Assembly: GCA_002345965.1 (NCBI GenBank)
Contig: DDTF01000039.1
Coordinates: forward strand, 48,557 to 112,556
DNA from: Flammeovirgaceae bacterium UBA2371
Lineage (GTDB): Bacteria; Bacteroidota; Bacteroidia; Cytophagales; Cyclobacteriaceae
Direction of reading: 5' to 3'
Length of the DNA stretch: 64,000 bases
The notes under the pieces: generated by a model
What the model saw: only the letters and a program-made list of their open reading frames with translations
The model's database searches: none
What the model was told of the DNA's origin: nothing
Shown: piece after piece, positions 25,033 to 33,641 of the stretch
Layout: every line of letters begins with the position of its first letter
How positions within the stretch are numbered: position 1 is the stretch's first letter
Translations under genes and position numbers: made by a program

Positions 25033-26217
25033 CTATTGGTTGATCACTTCCGCGATTAGTGTTGAAAATTGTTCTGACAGCTCTTTTCTGGAATATTTTC
25101 TTTCAGCCAATGACCTCGCATTGTATTGATAGTTTTCAAGCAGCAATCGATCGGTAATGAATGGCTTTATTTTCTTCACAAAATCAGAAGGATTTTGAGG
25201 ATCTACGTAAAGCCCACAATTATTTTCTTCTATTTCATTTTTAATCCATCCCCCAAAATTGATCACCGTAAGCTTACCGGCTGCCAAGGCATCAAAAAAC
25301 TTGTTGGGCGATCCGGTTTCAAGAATTGGCACTGGCTGATAGCAAATAAAAGCAGCATCACTGATATTCATTAATTCTTGGACACCAATGCGATTGGTGA
25401 AATCAAGCATAAATATGTTTTCCAATTGCTGTTTTTCAATTGTCTCTTTTAACTGTTGCTTCTTTGCGCCATCACCACACAAGATAAACTGAATAGGCAA
25501 CCCCGCCTTGCGCGAAACGATAGCACAATCCAGTATATAATTTAATCCATTGGCCACGCCTATTGCGCCTATGTACGACACCACAAACTTACCTTGAACT
25601 TTATACTGCTCAACCAGCTCACGTGATTTGGCCGTTTTATTATAAAATTCGGTGTCAGCCATATTAGGGATCATGTGTACTTTCTTTTCAGAGATTTTAC
25701 TTTCAATCGCAGCTTGGATGGGAGGAGAAAGCGCCACAATAGATTTTGCTGACAAGTAAGTATTGTACTCCAACTTATAAAGGAATTTCTTCAATAAAGA
25801 GTTATTGACAAAACCCATTTGCACGGGTGCATCTGGCCATAAATCGCCCACCTCAAATACAAATGGAATATTATATCTTTTTTTTATCCAACGAGCTGCA
25901 AGCCCTACTGTAAGTGGCACTGAAATGGCGTAGCAAAGGTTGACGTCTTTAAATTCTCCCGCCTTTCGCGCGCCCTTTCTAACAAACTTCAAAAATGCGA
26001 TGCTCCTTTTGATAAACCCAAAACTATTATTGTAAGGCACCTTAAGAAAATGAACCTCCGCGCCTTCAACGTTTTCCAACTTATAATCATCATCATGGGC
26101 AGTAATCACAACCACTTCTATGCCCTTTTCGATGAGGGCTTGAGACAGATAGTAAGAACGTATTGCACCTCCGCTTTGAGGTGTTTTAAAATGCTGATGA
26201 ATAATTAAAACCTTCAC
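25033..26217 (-). CDS. Glycosyltransferase family 4 protein
   Basis: A 394-residue GT-B glycosyltransferase resembling WbuB-type enzymes. The N-terminal Rossmann half opens MKVLIIHQHFKTPQSGGAIR with the glycine-rich acceptor-side loop, and contains FVFEVGDLWPDAP. The C-terminal nucleotide-sugar half has FVVSYIGAIGVANGLNYIL, IQFILCGDGAKKQQLKE and the E-x7-E region PVPILETGSPNKFFDALAAGK. It probably transfers a hexose or N-acetyl sugar to a surface polysaccharide or a lipid. No other polysaccharide genes are adjacent, which is unusual for a family normally found in clusters. Confidence 0.88.
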   Translation of the reverse strand: MKVLIIHQHFKTPQSGGAIRSYYLSQALIEKGIEVVVITAHDDDYKLENVEGAEVHFLKVPYNNSFGFIKRSIAFLKFVRKGARKAGEFKDVNLCYAISVPLTVGLAARWIKKRYNIPFVFEVGDLWPDAPVQMGFVNNSLLKKFLYKLEYNTYLSAKSIVALSPPIQAAIESKISEKKVHMIPNMADTEFYNKTAKSRELVEQYKVQGKFVVSYIGAIGVANGLNYILDCAIVSRKAGLPIQFILCGDGAKKQQLKETIEKQQLENIFMLDFTNRIGVQELMNISDAAFICYQPVPILETGSPNKFFDALAAGKLTVINFGGWIKNEIEENNCGLYVDPQNPSDFVKKIKPFITDRLLLENYQYNARSLAERKYSRKELSEQFSTLIAEVINQ

Positions 26218-26459
26218 GCTTACAAAGAAAGCGCAATTGTCGGCAAGGAAGCTCCGGGACTCAAAAAATTATATAAAACTTCTAATATTTTTAATTGATG
26301 ATTATGTCTCTTAACACAATTTTCAATTAATTTTGATTTAAATAATAACGCCTCTGTACTTACATAATAATTGTATCTCGCCTGGAAGGGTTTGAGTTTT
26401 TACTCCGAAAGACTTCGATGTCTTAGTATATCCTATTTGTAAAAACTTATTATTCAATC

Positions 26460-26972
26460 ATGATTATAACTGAAAGACTAGGGCTTTTACCCCTGGAGCA
26501 TGAGCATTTATTGCTTTATAAAAACAACCCTGCAGAACTCGCCAAAAGACTAAACTTAAACTACGAGCCAAGTCAAAACGATCCGGCCACTGAAGTGGAC
26601 CTCAAGGAAGCTATAGAATTCTGGATCAGCAACACCGCAACACATCGCGCTCATTTTGAGTGGTTTACCAATTGGCAAATCATCTCCTTAGAAAAAAATA
26701 TTGTAATTGGAGGAATTGGATTTGCGGGACTTCCCGATGTAGAGGGTAAAACAATGGTAGGCTATGGCCTTGATGTAAGGTATCATGGAAAAGGTTTTGC
26801 CTCTGAAGCATTACAGGCATTGTGCAAATGGGGCTTTTCCCATCCAATGTTACTGGCCATCGTTGCGGATACACCTGCACAACACATGGCCTCTCAAAAA
26901 GTGTTGATTAAAAATGGTTTTTCTGAAACCAGCAGGAACCATGAATTAATTCATTGGCAAAAAATGAGATAA
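26460..26972 (+). CDS. GNAT-family N-acetyltransferase
   Basis: A 170-residue acetyltransferase of the RimJ/RimL (Acetyltransf_3) type. The acetyl-CoA pyrophosphate-binding loop is RYHGKGFASEA (about residues 107-117), preceded by the strand MVGYGLDV and followed by ALCKWGFSH and the substrate-side QHMASQKVLIKNGF. The acceptor is unknown. A 240-base AT-rich region separates it from the divergent glycosyltransferase; the only structure I see there is a short hairpin (AAGAC 26409-26413 with GTCTT 26420-26424) 35 bases before the ATG. Confidence 0.87.
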   Translation: MIITERLGLLPLEHEHLLLYKNNPAELAKRLNLNYEPSQNDPATEVDLKEAIEFWISNTATHRAHFEWFTNWQIISLEKNIVIGGIGFAGLPDVEGKTMVGYGLDVRYHGKGFASEALQALCKWGFSHPMLLAIVADTPAQHMASQKVLIKNGFSETSRNHELIHWQKMR

Positions 26973-26980
26973 TTGGACAT

Positions 26981-27019
26981 AAGTCTCCAGAGCAAATAAT
27001 TGCTAGGCTCTGGAGACTT
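26981..27019. terminator. Bidirectional terminator between the GNAT and anti-sigma-like genes
   Basis: A perfect 13-base inverted repeat, AAGTCTCCAGAGC (26981-26993) with GCTCTGGAGACTT (27007-27019), loop of 13 bases. TTTTAATGTTT follows on the plus strand. It lies exactly between the two convergent stop codons. Confidence 0.8.
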
Positions 27020-27250
27020 TTAATGTTTCTCCTGTAGCCCTCTGGCGTAATTGAGGATACCATTGATGCAGCCTTCCGAAGGCTCCATCCGGATTACATC
27101 CAATTGCTTTTTCATTGCAACTAACTCCTTGAATTGGTTTTGCAATTCAGAGTCGCAGATCAAGGCTCTATCAATCTCCCGTGTCTCCTTCTCCGTAGTC
27201 TCGTGGTATATATACCTGATCAGATCGTCTTGGGTAAAGGTTTGGGTCAT
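27020..27250 (-). CDS. Small anti-sigma-like protein overlapping the sigma factor gene
   Basis: A 76-residue protein starting MTQTFTQDDLIRYIYHETT. The pattern of a short Asp-rich helix, an acidic linker (EKETREIDRALICDSELQ) and a second helix (QFKELVAMKKQLDVI) resembles the N-terminal zinc-finger-like anti-sigma fold, but the metal-binding HxxxCxxC is absent and there is no membrane helix. Its ATG (27248-27250) lies inside the 3' end of the sigma factor gene, an overlap of 80 bases in another frame. Position right after an ECF sigma gene suggests it modulates that factor; this is inference. It could be soluble and act by binding only. Confidence 0.65.
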   Translation of the reverse strand: MTQTFTQDDLIRYIYHETTEKETREIDRALICDSELQNQFKELVAMKKQLDVIRMEPSEGCINGILNYARGLQEKH

Positions 27251-27824
27251 AGGCAATATTATTTTTTGTCATTTTCTTTCTCAGGTTGATAAGGGCATAC
27301 CGCATACGCCCTAATGCTGTGTTTATGCTCACCCCGGTTCGCTCGGCTATCTCCTGGAAACTCATTTGAAGGTAGTGCCGCATGATTAAAACATGTTTTT
27401 GCTCAACGGGCAACTCCTTAATAAAGCGCCTCAGCCTGGCCTTATTGTCTTTAGCAAGCTGGGTAGCTTCAAACGACTCCTGGGCAAATTCCATGGTGTC
27501 GAATAACCGGCTCCCCTCTTCCAATACAATCTCCGGATGTCTTTTGTTTTTCCTGAAATGGTCGATGGCGAGATTATGCCCAATGCGACTTATCCATGGA
27601 AGAAATTTTCCCTCTTCATTGTACCGCCCTCCTTTAATGGTGTTGATGGCCTTAATGAATGTCTCCTGAAGCAAATCTTCAGCAACGTAACGATCCTTTA
27701 CAATTAAGTAAATGGCCGTGTAAATTCGCGATTTGTGTCTTAGAAGCAGCATCTCGAACGCGTCTTCATTACCATTTTGATAAAGCGTCACCAGTTCCTG
27801 GTCGCTTACTCTTCTTTCTATCAT
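27171..27824 (-). CDS. ECF-type RNA polymerase sigma factor
   Basis: A 217-residue sigma-70 family factor with region 2 at about 20-90 (DAFEMLLLRHKSRIYTAIYL and AEDLLQETFIKAI, then FLPWISRIGHNLAIDHFRK) and region 4 at about 130-185 (ELPVEQKHVLIMRHYLQMSFQ in part, EIAERTGVSINTALGRMRYAL as the helix-turn-helix). It steers polymerase to promoters of stress or envelope genes. After region 4 there is an extra tail of about 30 residues (DPNLYPRRSDQVYIPRDYGE), encoded in the stretch shared with the downstream anti-sigma-like gene. Confidence 0.92.
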   Translation of the reverse strand: MIERRVSDQELVTLYQNGNEDAFEMLLLRHKSRIYTAIYLIVKDRYVAEDLLQETFIKAINTIKGGRYNEEGKFLPWISRIGHNLAIDHFRKNKRHPEIVLEEGSRLFDTMEFAQESFEATQLAKDNKARLRRFIKELPVEQKHVLIMRHYLQMSFQEIAERTGVSINTALGRMRYALINLRKKMTKNNIAYDPNLYPRRSDQVYIPRDYGEGDTGD

Positions 27825-28006
27825 TCTGTCTCACTTTTAGGTAACGTAGAAGTCTTGCTCGATAGTGTGTGGGTTAGGTTTATTAATTATTTGAAATGAA
27901 AAGGTAAAAATATTATGCGGGGTCGCAAAAAAAACACAAAAAAATATTGCCAGTTCAAGATTTTCTTATGCTATTTGAGGCCGATTTTTTTGATATATAC
28001 AACTAC

Positions 28007-28366
28007 ATGGGTGATAATAAAAAACGAGTAATTAAAAGTTTGGACACACTTCCTGAGGATCTGAAGGATTTGATCAAAAAACAACATCCCAATGGCTTCG
28101 AAAGCAGCATTTCGCGGATTATGAACGCGAAAAAGGAGCCAATTTTCGTTTTTCCGCTTGAAACGGACGATTCGATTTATCTGGTAAAAGTGCCGGCCAC
28201 CAAAAACAGTTCTGGTGGATATGATGTTGATTCAGGTGAGCGCGAGGAATTTGATGGCGATGGAGGTGATGATTTTGAGAGTGATGGATTTAGCAGCAAG
28301 GGGGATTTTGACGATGACGGAGATGACAGCAAAGACCCCAGCTACGATCCTGATTTTGACAACTAG
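28007..28366 (+). CDS. Small protein with an acidic, Asp/Gly-rich tail
   Basis: The 119-residue protein starts at the ATG at 28007 (MGDNKKRVIKSLDTLPEDL); a reading from a TTG at 27947 is less likely. Residues 1-65 form a compact domain of helices and strands with KKEPIFVFPLETDDSIYLVKV. From about 75 on it is almost wholly Asp, Glu, Gly and Ser, ending SYDPDFDN. Such tails are seen in DNA mimics, chaperone-like proteins and Ca2+ binders. I do not recognise a domain. Similar small genes sit between this sigma factor and uvrA in Cytophagales as far as I recall. It ends with its own terminator. Confidence 0.7.
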   Translation: MGDNKKRVIKSLDTLPEDLKDLIKKQHPNGFESSISRIMNAKKEPIFVFPLETDDSIYLVKVPATKNSSGGYDVDSGEREEFDGDGGDDFESDGFSSKGDFDDDGDDSKDPSYDPDFDN

Positions 28367-28389
28367 TCTGTCCTGACTACCTAACTGAT

Positions 28390-28427
28390 AAACACCATTC
28401 GCGATTGGTCGAATGGTGTTTGCTTTT
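28390..28427 (+). terminator. Rho-independent terminator after the acidic-tail gene
   Basis: A perfect 12-base stem AAACACCATTCG (28390-28401) with CGAATGGTGTTT (28410-28421), an 8-base loop, then GCTTTTT. It separates the small gene from uvrA. Confidence 0.88.
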
Positions 28428-28454
28428 TAGGGCCGTCATTGCGCGCTAATTCTT

Positions 28455-28462
28455 TATTTTTG
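28455..28462 (+). promoter_or_regulatory. -7 element just before uvrA
   Basis: TATTTTTG fully matches TAnnTTTG and ends seven bases before the ATG at 28470, so the uvrA mRNA would have a leader of only a few bases. No TTTG is seen at the -33 spacing. Confidence 0.45.
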
Positions 28463-28469
28463 CAGGCCC

Positions 28470-31292
28470 ATGACCAAAGTCGCTCAATTTTCCGAAGCTC
28501 AGCTAGATCAACTAGATCCAAGACATTACATCATTATTAAACGAGCACGGGTCAACAACCTGAAGAACCTCAGTGTAGCGATTCCACGAAATAAGCTGGT
28601 AGTTATCACGGGCCTGTCCGGATCTGGTAAGTCTTCTCTTGCTTTTGACACTTTGTTTGCTGAAGGTCAAAGGATGTATGTGGAGAGCTTAAGCTCCTAT
28701 GCAAGGCAATTTCTCGGGCGCATGGAAAAACCAGATGTTGACTACATCAGGGGAGTTTCTCCAGCCATTGCCATCGAGCAAAAAGTAAATACGAGAAACC
28801 CGCGATCTACAGTGGGTACCACTACCGAAATCTACGACTACTTAAAACTACTTTTCGCCCGCATTGGCAAAACCTACTCGCCAGTAAGTGGTGAAATGGT
28901 AAAAAGAGATACTGTCTCTTCTGTGCTGGATACCATTCACACGATTGCCGATGGAAAGAAAATAATGGTGGCCTGCCCGTTGAAAATTGCAAAAGGAAGA
29001 AAACTGAATGATGAACTAAACCTGTTACTGAGCAAAGGCTTCACACGTGTGCTCGTAGATGGTGAAGGTCAATTCATCGAAGAGCTGCTCGAATCCAAAA
29101 AGAAACAAGCTAAGAACAGTAAGTACGAAATATTAATAGACCGTGCTATAACCAAAGCAGATGATGAGGACCTGACTTTTCGGATTTCGGATTCGGTACA
29201 AACGGCATTTTTTGAAGGCCATGGTGAATGTTCCATTTATGTAGAAGGAAAGGATACCCTTCATTTTTCTGACCGCTTTGAGTTAGACGGAATTTTGTTT
29301 ACAGAACCTTCCCCCAATCTATTTAGCTTCAACAATCCTTATGGTGCCTGCAGAAATTGTGAAGGCTTTGGCAAAGTTTTGGGTATTGACGAAGACCTCG
29401 TAGTCCCAGATAAAAGTCTTTCGGTATTTGAAGGAGCAGTAGCACCCTGGCGAAGCCCCACCATGGGGAAATGGCTGAAGCCACTGCTTAAAAATGGAAT
29501 CAAGTTTGACTTCCCTATCCATCGCAGCTATGCCGACCTGACACAAGTAGAACGGGACCTTCTTTGGAATGGTAACGAGTACTTTGAAGGCATCCACCAA
29601 TTTTTCCAATACCTCAGTTCAAAGATGCATAAGATCCAGTATCGAGTGATGCTTTCAAGGTATAGAGGGAGAACGGTATGCCCGGATTGTAGAGGAACAA
29701 GATTAAGAAAAGATGCAGCCTATGTAAAAATCAACGGCACCTCTATAACAGATCTTGTATTGATGCCCTTGGAGGATTTGGCAGTGTTTTTTGATAAGAT
29801 CGAGTTGACTGCGTATGAAAAGAAGGTCTCCGATAGAATTTTAAAGGAAATCCGCAGCCGCGTAGATTACATGATAAAGGTTGGCCTCGGATACCTTACT
29901 CTCAATCGACTTACCTCCACGCTTTCTGGAGGGGAGTTTCAGCGTATCAAATTGGCCACTGCGCTGGGTAGTGCATTGGTGGGCTCCATGTATATCATGG
30001 ATGAACCCAGTATAGGTTTACACCCAAGAGATACAGCCCGCATGATTGAGGTGTTGAAATCATTGCGCGATCTAGGTAACACTGTAATTGTTGTTGAGCA
30101 CGAAGAGGAAATTATGAGGGCGGCCGATCAGATAATTGATATCGGACCAGATGCAGGCGCCCATGGAGGCGAGCTGGTTTTTCAGGGAACAATAGGGGAG
30201 TTAAACGGAAAAGTGATTTCTCATACCACCAATTACCTTAGTCAAAAAGAATCAATAAAAGTACCCGCCAAACGAAGGGCATGGAAAGATGCTATCATTG
30301 TTTCTGGTGCCCGTGAAAATAACCTTAAGAACTTAAAGGTTGAATTTCCCCTTGGGGTGCTTACAGTGGTAACAGGTGTGAGTGGTAGTGGAAAATCTAC
30401 CCTGATTAAAAAGATCTTATACCCTGCCATCGGGCGTACCAATGGATCTGTATCCGATAGTCCCGGAAAGTACGATAAGCTTGAAGGCGAGATTGCCAGA
30501 ATTTCTCAAGTTGAGTTTGTAGATCAAAACCCGATCGGAAAATCATCACGATCAAATCCCATCAGCTATGTAAAAGCGTATGATGCCATTCGTCAATTGT
30601 ACGCAGATCAGCCATTAAGCAAGCAACGGGGTTATAAACCTTCTCATTATTCATTCAACGTAGAAGGTGGACGATGCGAAACCTGCTCTGGAGAAGGGGA
30701 AACCAAAGTGGAGATGCAGTTTATGGCTGACATTTTTCTCAAATGCGAAAGTTGCCATGGCAAGCGTTTCAAACAAGAAGTGCTCGAAGTAGAATACGAA
30801 GGCAAAAACATCGCAGACATACTGGACATGACTGTTGAAGATGCGATGGTCTTTTTCAAAGACAAAAAAGCGGTATACGATAAGATTTTACCGCTGTACG
30901 AGGTAGGTTTAGGCTATGTGAAATTAGGCCAAAGCTCCAACTCATTGAGCGGTGGAGAAGCACAGCGTGTAAAACTCGCTTCTTTCCTCGGAAAGAAAAG
31001 TACTGACAGCAAGGACCACGTGTTATTCATTTTTGATGAACCTACAACAGGACTTCACTTTCATGACATCAGTAAACTGCTCAAAGCGATCAATGCTTTG
31101 GTAGACGAAGGCCATACGGTAATTGTAATCGAACACAATCTTGAAATCATAAAGTGTGCCGATTGGATTATAGACCTGGGTCCTGAAGGTGGTGAAAAAA
31201 ATGGAGGAAATTTGTTGTTTGCCGGCACCCCTGAAGAGATGGTGAAAAAAGCAAAAAGTTATACTGCCACCTACCTGAAGGAGAAAATATAA
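28470..31292 (+). CDS. uvrA: Excinuclease ABC subunit A
   Basis: DNA-damage recognition ATPase of nucleotide excision repair, which loads UvrB at lesions. The 940 residues have two ABC ATPase halves: Walker A GLSGSGKSSLAFDT (about 50) and GVSGSGKSTLIKKI (about 638), signature motifs TLSGGEFQRIKLA and SLSGGEAQRVKLA, and Walker B-type YIMDEPSIGLHP and FIFDEPTTGLHF. The zinc finger of the second half is CETCSGEGE...CESCHGKRF, and the first insert has CRNCEGFG and CPDCRGTRL. YVESLSSYARQF is the UvrB-binding neighbourhood. Length and motifs are normal for UvrA; uvrB is not adjacent. Confidence 0.97.
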   Translation: MTKVAQFSEAQLDQLDPRHYIIIKRARVNNLKNLSVAIPRNKLVVITGLSGSGKSSLAFDTLFAEGQRMYVESLSSYARQFLGRMEKPDVDYIRGVSPAIAIEQKVNTRNPRSTVGTTTEIYDYLKLLFARIGKTYSPVSGEMVKRDTVSSVLDTIHTIADGKKIMVACPLKIAKGRKLNDELNLLLSKGFTRVLVDGEGQFIEELLESKKKQAKNSKYEILIDRAITKADDEDLTFRISDSVQTAFFEGHGECSIYVEGKDTLHFSDRFELDGILFTEPSPNLFSFNNPYGACRNCEGFGKVLGIDEDLVVPDKSLSVFEGAVAPWRSPTMGKWLKPLLKNGIKFDFPIHRSYADLTQVERDLLWNGNEYFEGIHQFFQYLSSKMHKIQYRVMLSRYRGRTVCPDCRGTRLRKDAAYVKINGTSITDLVLMPLEDLAVFFDKIELTAYEKKVSDRILKEIRSRVDYMIKVGLGYLTLNRLTSTLSGGEFQRIKLATALGSALVGSMYIMDEPSIGLHPRDTARMIEVLKSLRDLGNTVIVVEHEEEIMRAADQIIDIGPDAGAHGGELVFQGTIGELNGKVISHTTNYLSQKESIKVPAKRRAWKDAIIVSGARENNLKNLKVEFPLGVLTVVTGVSGSGKSTLIKKILYPAIGRTNGSVSDSPGKYDKLEGEIARISQVEFVDQNPIGKSSRSNPISYVKAYDAIRQLYADQPLSKQRGYKPSHYSFNVEGGRCETCSGEGETKVEMQFMADIFLKCESCHGKRFKQEVLEVEYEGKNIADILDMTVEDAMVFFKDKKAVYDKILPLYEVGLGYVKLGQSSNSLSGGEAQRVKLASFLGKKSTDSKDHVLFIFDEPTTGLHFHDISKLLKAINALVDEGHTVIVIEHNLEIIKCADWIIDLGPEGGEKNGGNLLFAGTPEEMVKKAKSYTATYLKEKI

Positions 31293-31389
31293 AATGCGAA
31301 ATGTCAGTAATACGCTATAAAGCTAATGGCTGACTACCTGCTGGGTCATTTTTCTTCAGATCATTGAGTCAAAATGCCCCTTGAAATGA

Positions 31390-31419
31390 TTTGCATTCTG
31401 TTTTCTTCCGCTAAATTGG
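31390..31419 (+). promoter_or_regulatory. Candidate promoter of gdhA
   Basis: TTTG at 31390-31393, an 18-base spacer, then TAAATTGG at 31412-31419 (one mismatch to TAnnTTTG). The leader would be about 35 bases. Confidence 0.5.
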
Positions 31420-31456
31420 TGCCGTTTTACAAATATTTCTCCTAAACCAAGGCGCC

Positions 31457-32812
31457 ATGACGCAAAGCCAAATTCTCGAAAACGTAAAGAAACGAAATCC
31501 CAACGAGCCCGAGTTTATTCAGGCCGCTCAGGAGGTAATTGAGTCGTTGACACCCGTGTTGCAAAAGAATCCTGAGTTTGCCCGTCTGAGGGTACTTGAA
31601 CGCACCCTTGAGCCAGAGCGAATGATTTCATTTCGGGTAACCTGGCTGGACGATAAGGGAGAGGTGCAGATCAACAGAGGCTATAGAGTACAAATGAATA
31701 GCGCCATAGGCCCTTACAAGGGAGGACTACGTTTTCATCCATCCGTTACCCCCAGTGTTTTGAAGTTTTTAGCTTACGAACAGATTTTTAAAAACGCACT
31801 CACTGGTATACCCATGGGTGGAGGCAAGGGTGGGTCAGATTTTGATCCAAAAGGAAAAAGTGAGAATGAAATCATGAAATTTTGCCAGGCCTTTATGGGC
31901 GAACTGGCCCGATACATCGATCACAGAACTGATGTGCCCGCTGGTGATATCGGAGTGGGAGGAAGAGAAATTGGTTATCTGTTTGGTGCCTATAAAAAGA
32001 TTAAAAATGAATTTACAGGAGTGCTCACTGGTAAAGGCATTGGCTGGGGGGGAAGTTTGATTCGCACAGAAGCAACAGGGTACGGGCTTATCTATTTTGC
32101 TGAAAACATGCTTCAAAATGTTGGAGATACCATTCGGGGAAAAACGTGCCTGGTGTCAGGATCAGGAAACGTAGCCCAATATGCAATAGAGAAAATTAAT
32201 CAAATGGGGGGTAAGGCTGTAACCGCATCAGACTCCAGTGGATTTATTTATGATGAGGGAGGTATTGCTGGCGATAAACTGGAATTCCTTAAAGACCTTA
32301 AGAACAATCGAAGAGGAAGAATAAAAGAGTATGCAGATAAATTCAAGGGAGCCACTTTTCATGCTGCAGATGCCAATGCCGATCATAACCAACTGTGGAC
32401 TATAAAAGCAGATTGTGCCTTCCCTTGTGCTACTCAAAATGAAATCAATGAAAAGGATGCCAGCAACCTTGTAAAGGGCGGCATCAAATTGTTGGGTGAG
32501 GGGGCAAACATGCCAACCACCATTGAAGGAATCAATTTGGTACTTGACAGTGGCATTATGTACTCACCGGGCAAGGCTTCAAACGCAGGAGGTGTGGCAA
32601 CCAGCGGAATGGAAATGATGCAAAATTACATGGGGCAAAACTGGACCAGTGAAGAAGTGGATTCAAAACTTCAAGGTATCATGAAAAATATTCATGATAC
32701 TTGTTTGGCTGCTGCGAAAGAATATGGAAAACCTGGCAATTATATGGCAGGTGCCAACATTGCCGGATTCCTGAAGGTAGCCAACGCCATGAAAGCACAG
32801 GGAGTGATTTAA
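31457..32812 (+). CDS. gdhA: NADP-type glutamate dehydrogenase
   Basis: Interconverts 2-oxoglutarate plus ammonia and glutamate. The 451 residues match the ~450-residue hexameric small GDH: PYKGGLRFHPSV with the substrate-binding lysine, GIPMGGGKGGSDFDPKG with the catalytic lysine, DVPAGDIGVGGREIGYLFG, and the dinucleotide-binding CLVSGSGNVAQYAIEK with GxGxxA. The C-terminal NAGGVATSGMEMMQN is characteristic. Size and the KGGSDFDPKGK motif point to the NADP(H)-linked biosynthetic type. It has its own promoter; the DUF1330 gene follows after 18 bases. Confidence 0.96.
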   Translation: MTQSQILENVKKRNPNEPEFIQAAQEVIESLTPVLQKNPEFARLRVLERTLEPERMISFRVTWLDDKGEVQINRGYRVQMNSAIGPYKGGLRFHPSVTPSVLKFLAYEQIFKNALTGIPMGGGKGGSDFDPKGKSENEIMKFCQAFMGELARYIDHRTDVPAGDIGVGGREIGYLFGAYKKIKNEFTGVLTGKGIGWGGSLIRTEATGYGLIYFAENMLQNVGDTIRGKTCLVSGSGNVAQYAIEKINQMGGKAVTASDSSGFIYDEGGIAGDKLEFLKDLKNNRRGRIKEYADKFKGATFHAADANADHNQLWTIKADCAFPCATQNEINEKDASNLVKGGIKLLGEGANMPTTIEGINLVLDSGIMYSPGKASNAGGVATSGMEMMQNYMGQNWTSEEVDSKLQGIMKNIHDTCLAAAKEYGKPGNYMAGANIAGFLKVANAMKAQGVI

Positions 32813-32830
32813 TCTAATTCAAATAATAGC

Positions 32831-33121
32831 ATGCCAGCATACATCATTGTAGACGTAGAAATAACCGATCCTAACGAATACGAAGAGTACAAGAAACATA
32901 CTCCAGATAGTCTTGTACCCTACGATGGTAAATTTCTTACGCGGGGCGGTGCCGTTGAAACCCTGGAAGGGACATGGAAACCCGGTCGTCTTGTAATACT
33001 TGAATTTCCATCGATGGAAAAAGCCAAGGCCTGGTGGAATTCTCCAGGCTACGCACCGGCAAAGTTGATACGTCAGCGTGCGTCCAACACACAAATGATC
33101 GTGGCAGATGGCATTGGTTGA
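32831..33121 (+). CDS. DUF1330-family protein
   Basis: A 96-residue ferredoxin-like (dimeric alpha/beta barrel) protein. AYIIVDVEITDPNEYEEYK, the VPYDGKFLTRGG segment and RLVILEFPSMEKAKAWWNSP follow the DUF1330 pattern closely (I-ve-tDp--Y-eY, GGry-vRGG, R-vvleFps-e-A-aWy-S-eY). Members are related to monooxygenase-like ABM proteins but no reaction is established. It follows gdhA by 18 bases and may be co-transcribed; it ends two bases from the convergent DUF456 gene. Confidence 0.9.
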   Translation: MPAYIIVDVEITDPNEYEEYKKHTPDSLVPYDGKFLTRGGAVETLEGTWKPGRLVILEFPSMEKAKAWWNSPGYAPAKLIRQRASNTQMIVADGIG

Positions 33122-33123
33122 TA

Positions 33124-33597
33124 TTAAAATAGGCTCGCCACAAAATAGTAGAGCATAGTAACGCTAGCGATCAACTTGATCACGGTGCCAAACAAAAACC
33201 CAACAAAAGAACCTATAGCCGCTTTCAGTGCCTGATCCGAATTGGCGTTACCTATCCATTCGCCTATCAGGGCTCCAATAAAAGGGCCAACAATAATTCC
33301 GACAGGGCCGAACCAAAATCCAGCAACAAGACCGATCGCACAACCCCACAATCCATATTTTGTGCCCCCGAATCGCTTGGTGCCGTAAATTGGTACTAAA
33401 TAATCCAACCCGGTAATTATTACTACTACTAAAGCCCAAATGATCAGGAACGTGACGCTAAAAGGTGGCTCCTCCATCAACTGCAAAACCAACAGCCCAA
33501 AATAGCTTAATGGCGGGCCGGGCAACAACGGAAGCAGACATCCAATTATTCCGAACAGCATGAGCAAACCTCCAATCACCATCCAAACGATATCCAT
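33124..33597 (-). CDS. DUF456-family membrane protein
   Basis: A 157-residue, glycine-rich integral membrane protein. The helices are near 3-25 (with GCLLPLLPGPPLSYFGLL), 45-65, and two glycine-zipper pairs, GLWGCAIGLVAGFWFGPVG and IVGPFIGALIGEWIGN, followed by a last helix at about 125-150. This is the DUF456 pattern. No function is known; glycine zippers suggest close helix packing or oligomer formation. Its upstream gap of 44 bases to the divergent serine hydrolase probably holds both promoters. Confidence 0.85.
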   Translation of the reverse strand: MDIVWMVIGGLLMLFGIIGCLLPLLPGPPLSYFGLLVLQLMEEPPFSVTFLIIWALVVVIITGLDYLVPIYGTKRFGGTKYGLWGCAIGLVAGFWFGPVGIIVGPFIGALIGEWIGNANSDQALKAAIGSFVGFLFGTVIKLIASVTMLYYFVASLF

Positions 33598-33641
33598 CTA
33601 AACAAGATAACATCTTTCGCAGGAATTCAGTAGTTTCCGAA

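Noticed and set aside
26218..26459. Possible small RNA or hidden gene in a 242-base AT-rich gap
   Set aside because: Only a short five-base-stem hairpin is visible, with no terminator and no open frame with a signal; nothing to support a feature.
27171..27250. Frameshift between the sigma factor and the small downstream gene
   Set aside because: The small protein has its own ATG and a self-contained fold pattern, and the sigma factor has all of region 4, so two overlapping genes fit better; an error cannot be fully ruled out without the reads.
31293..31456. Possible terminator or riboswitch between uvrA and gdhA
   Set aside because: A weak GTCAG/CTGAC repeat near 31303-31335 has no T-run and no conserved riboswitch core; only the gdhA promoter is supported.
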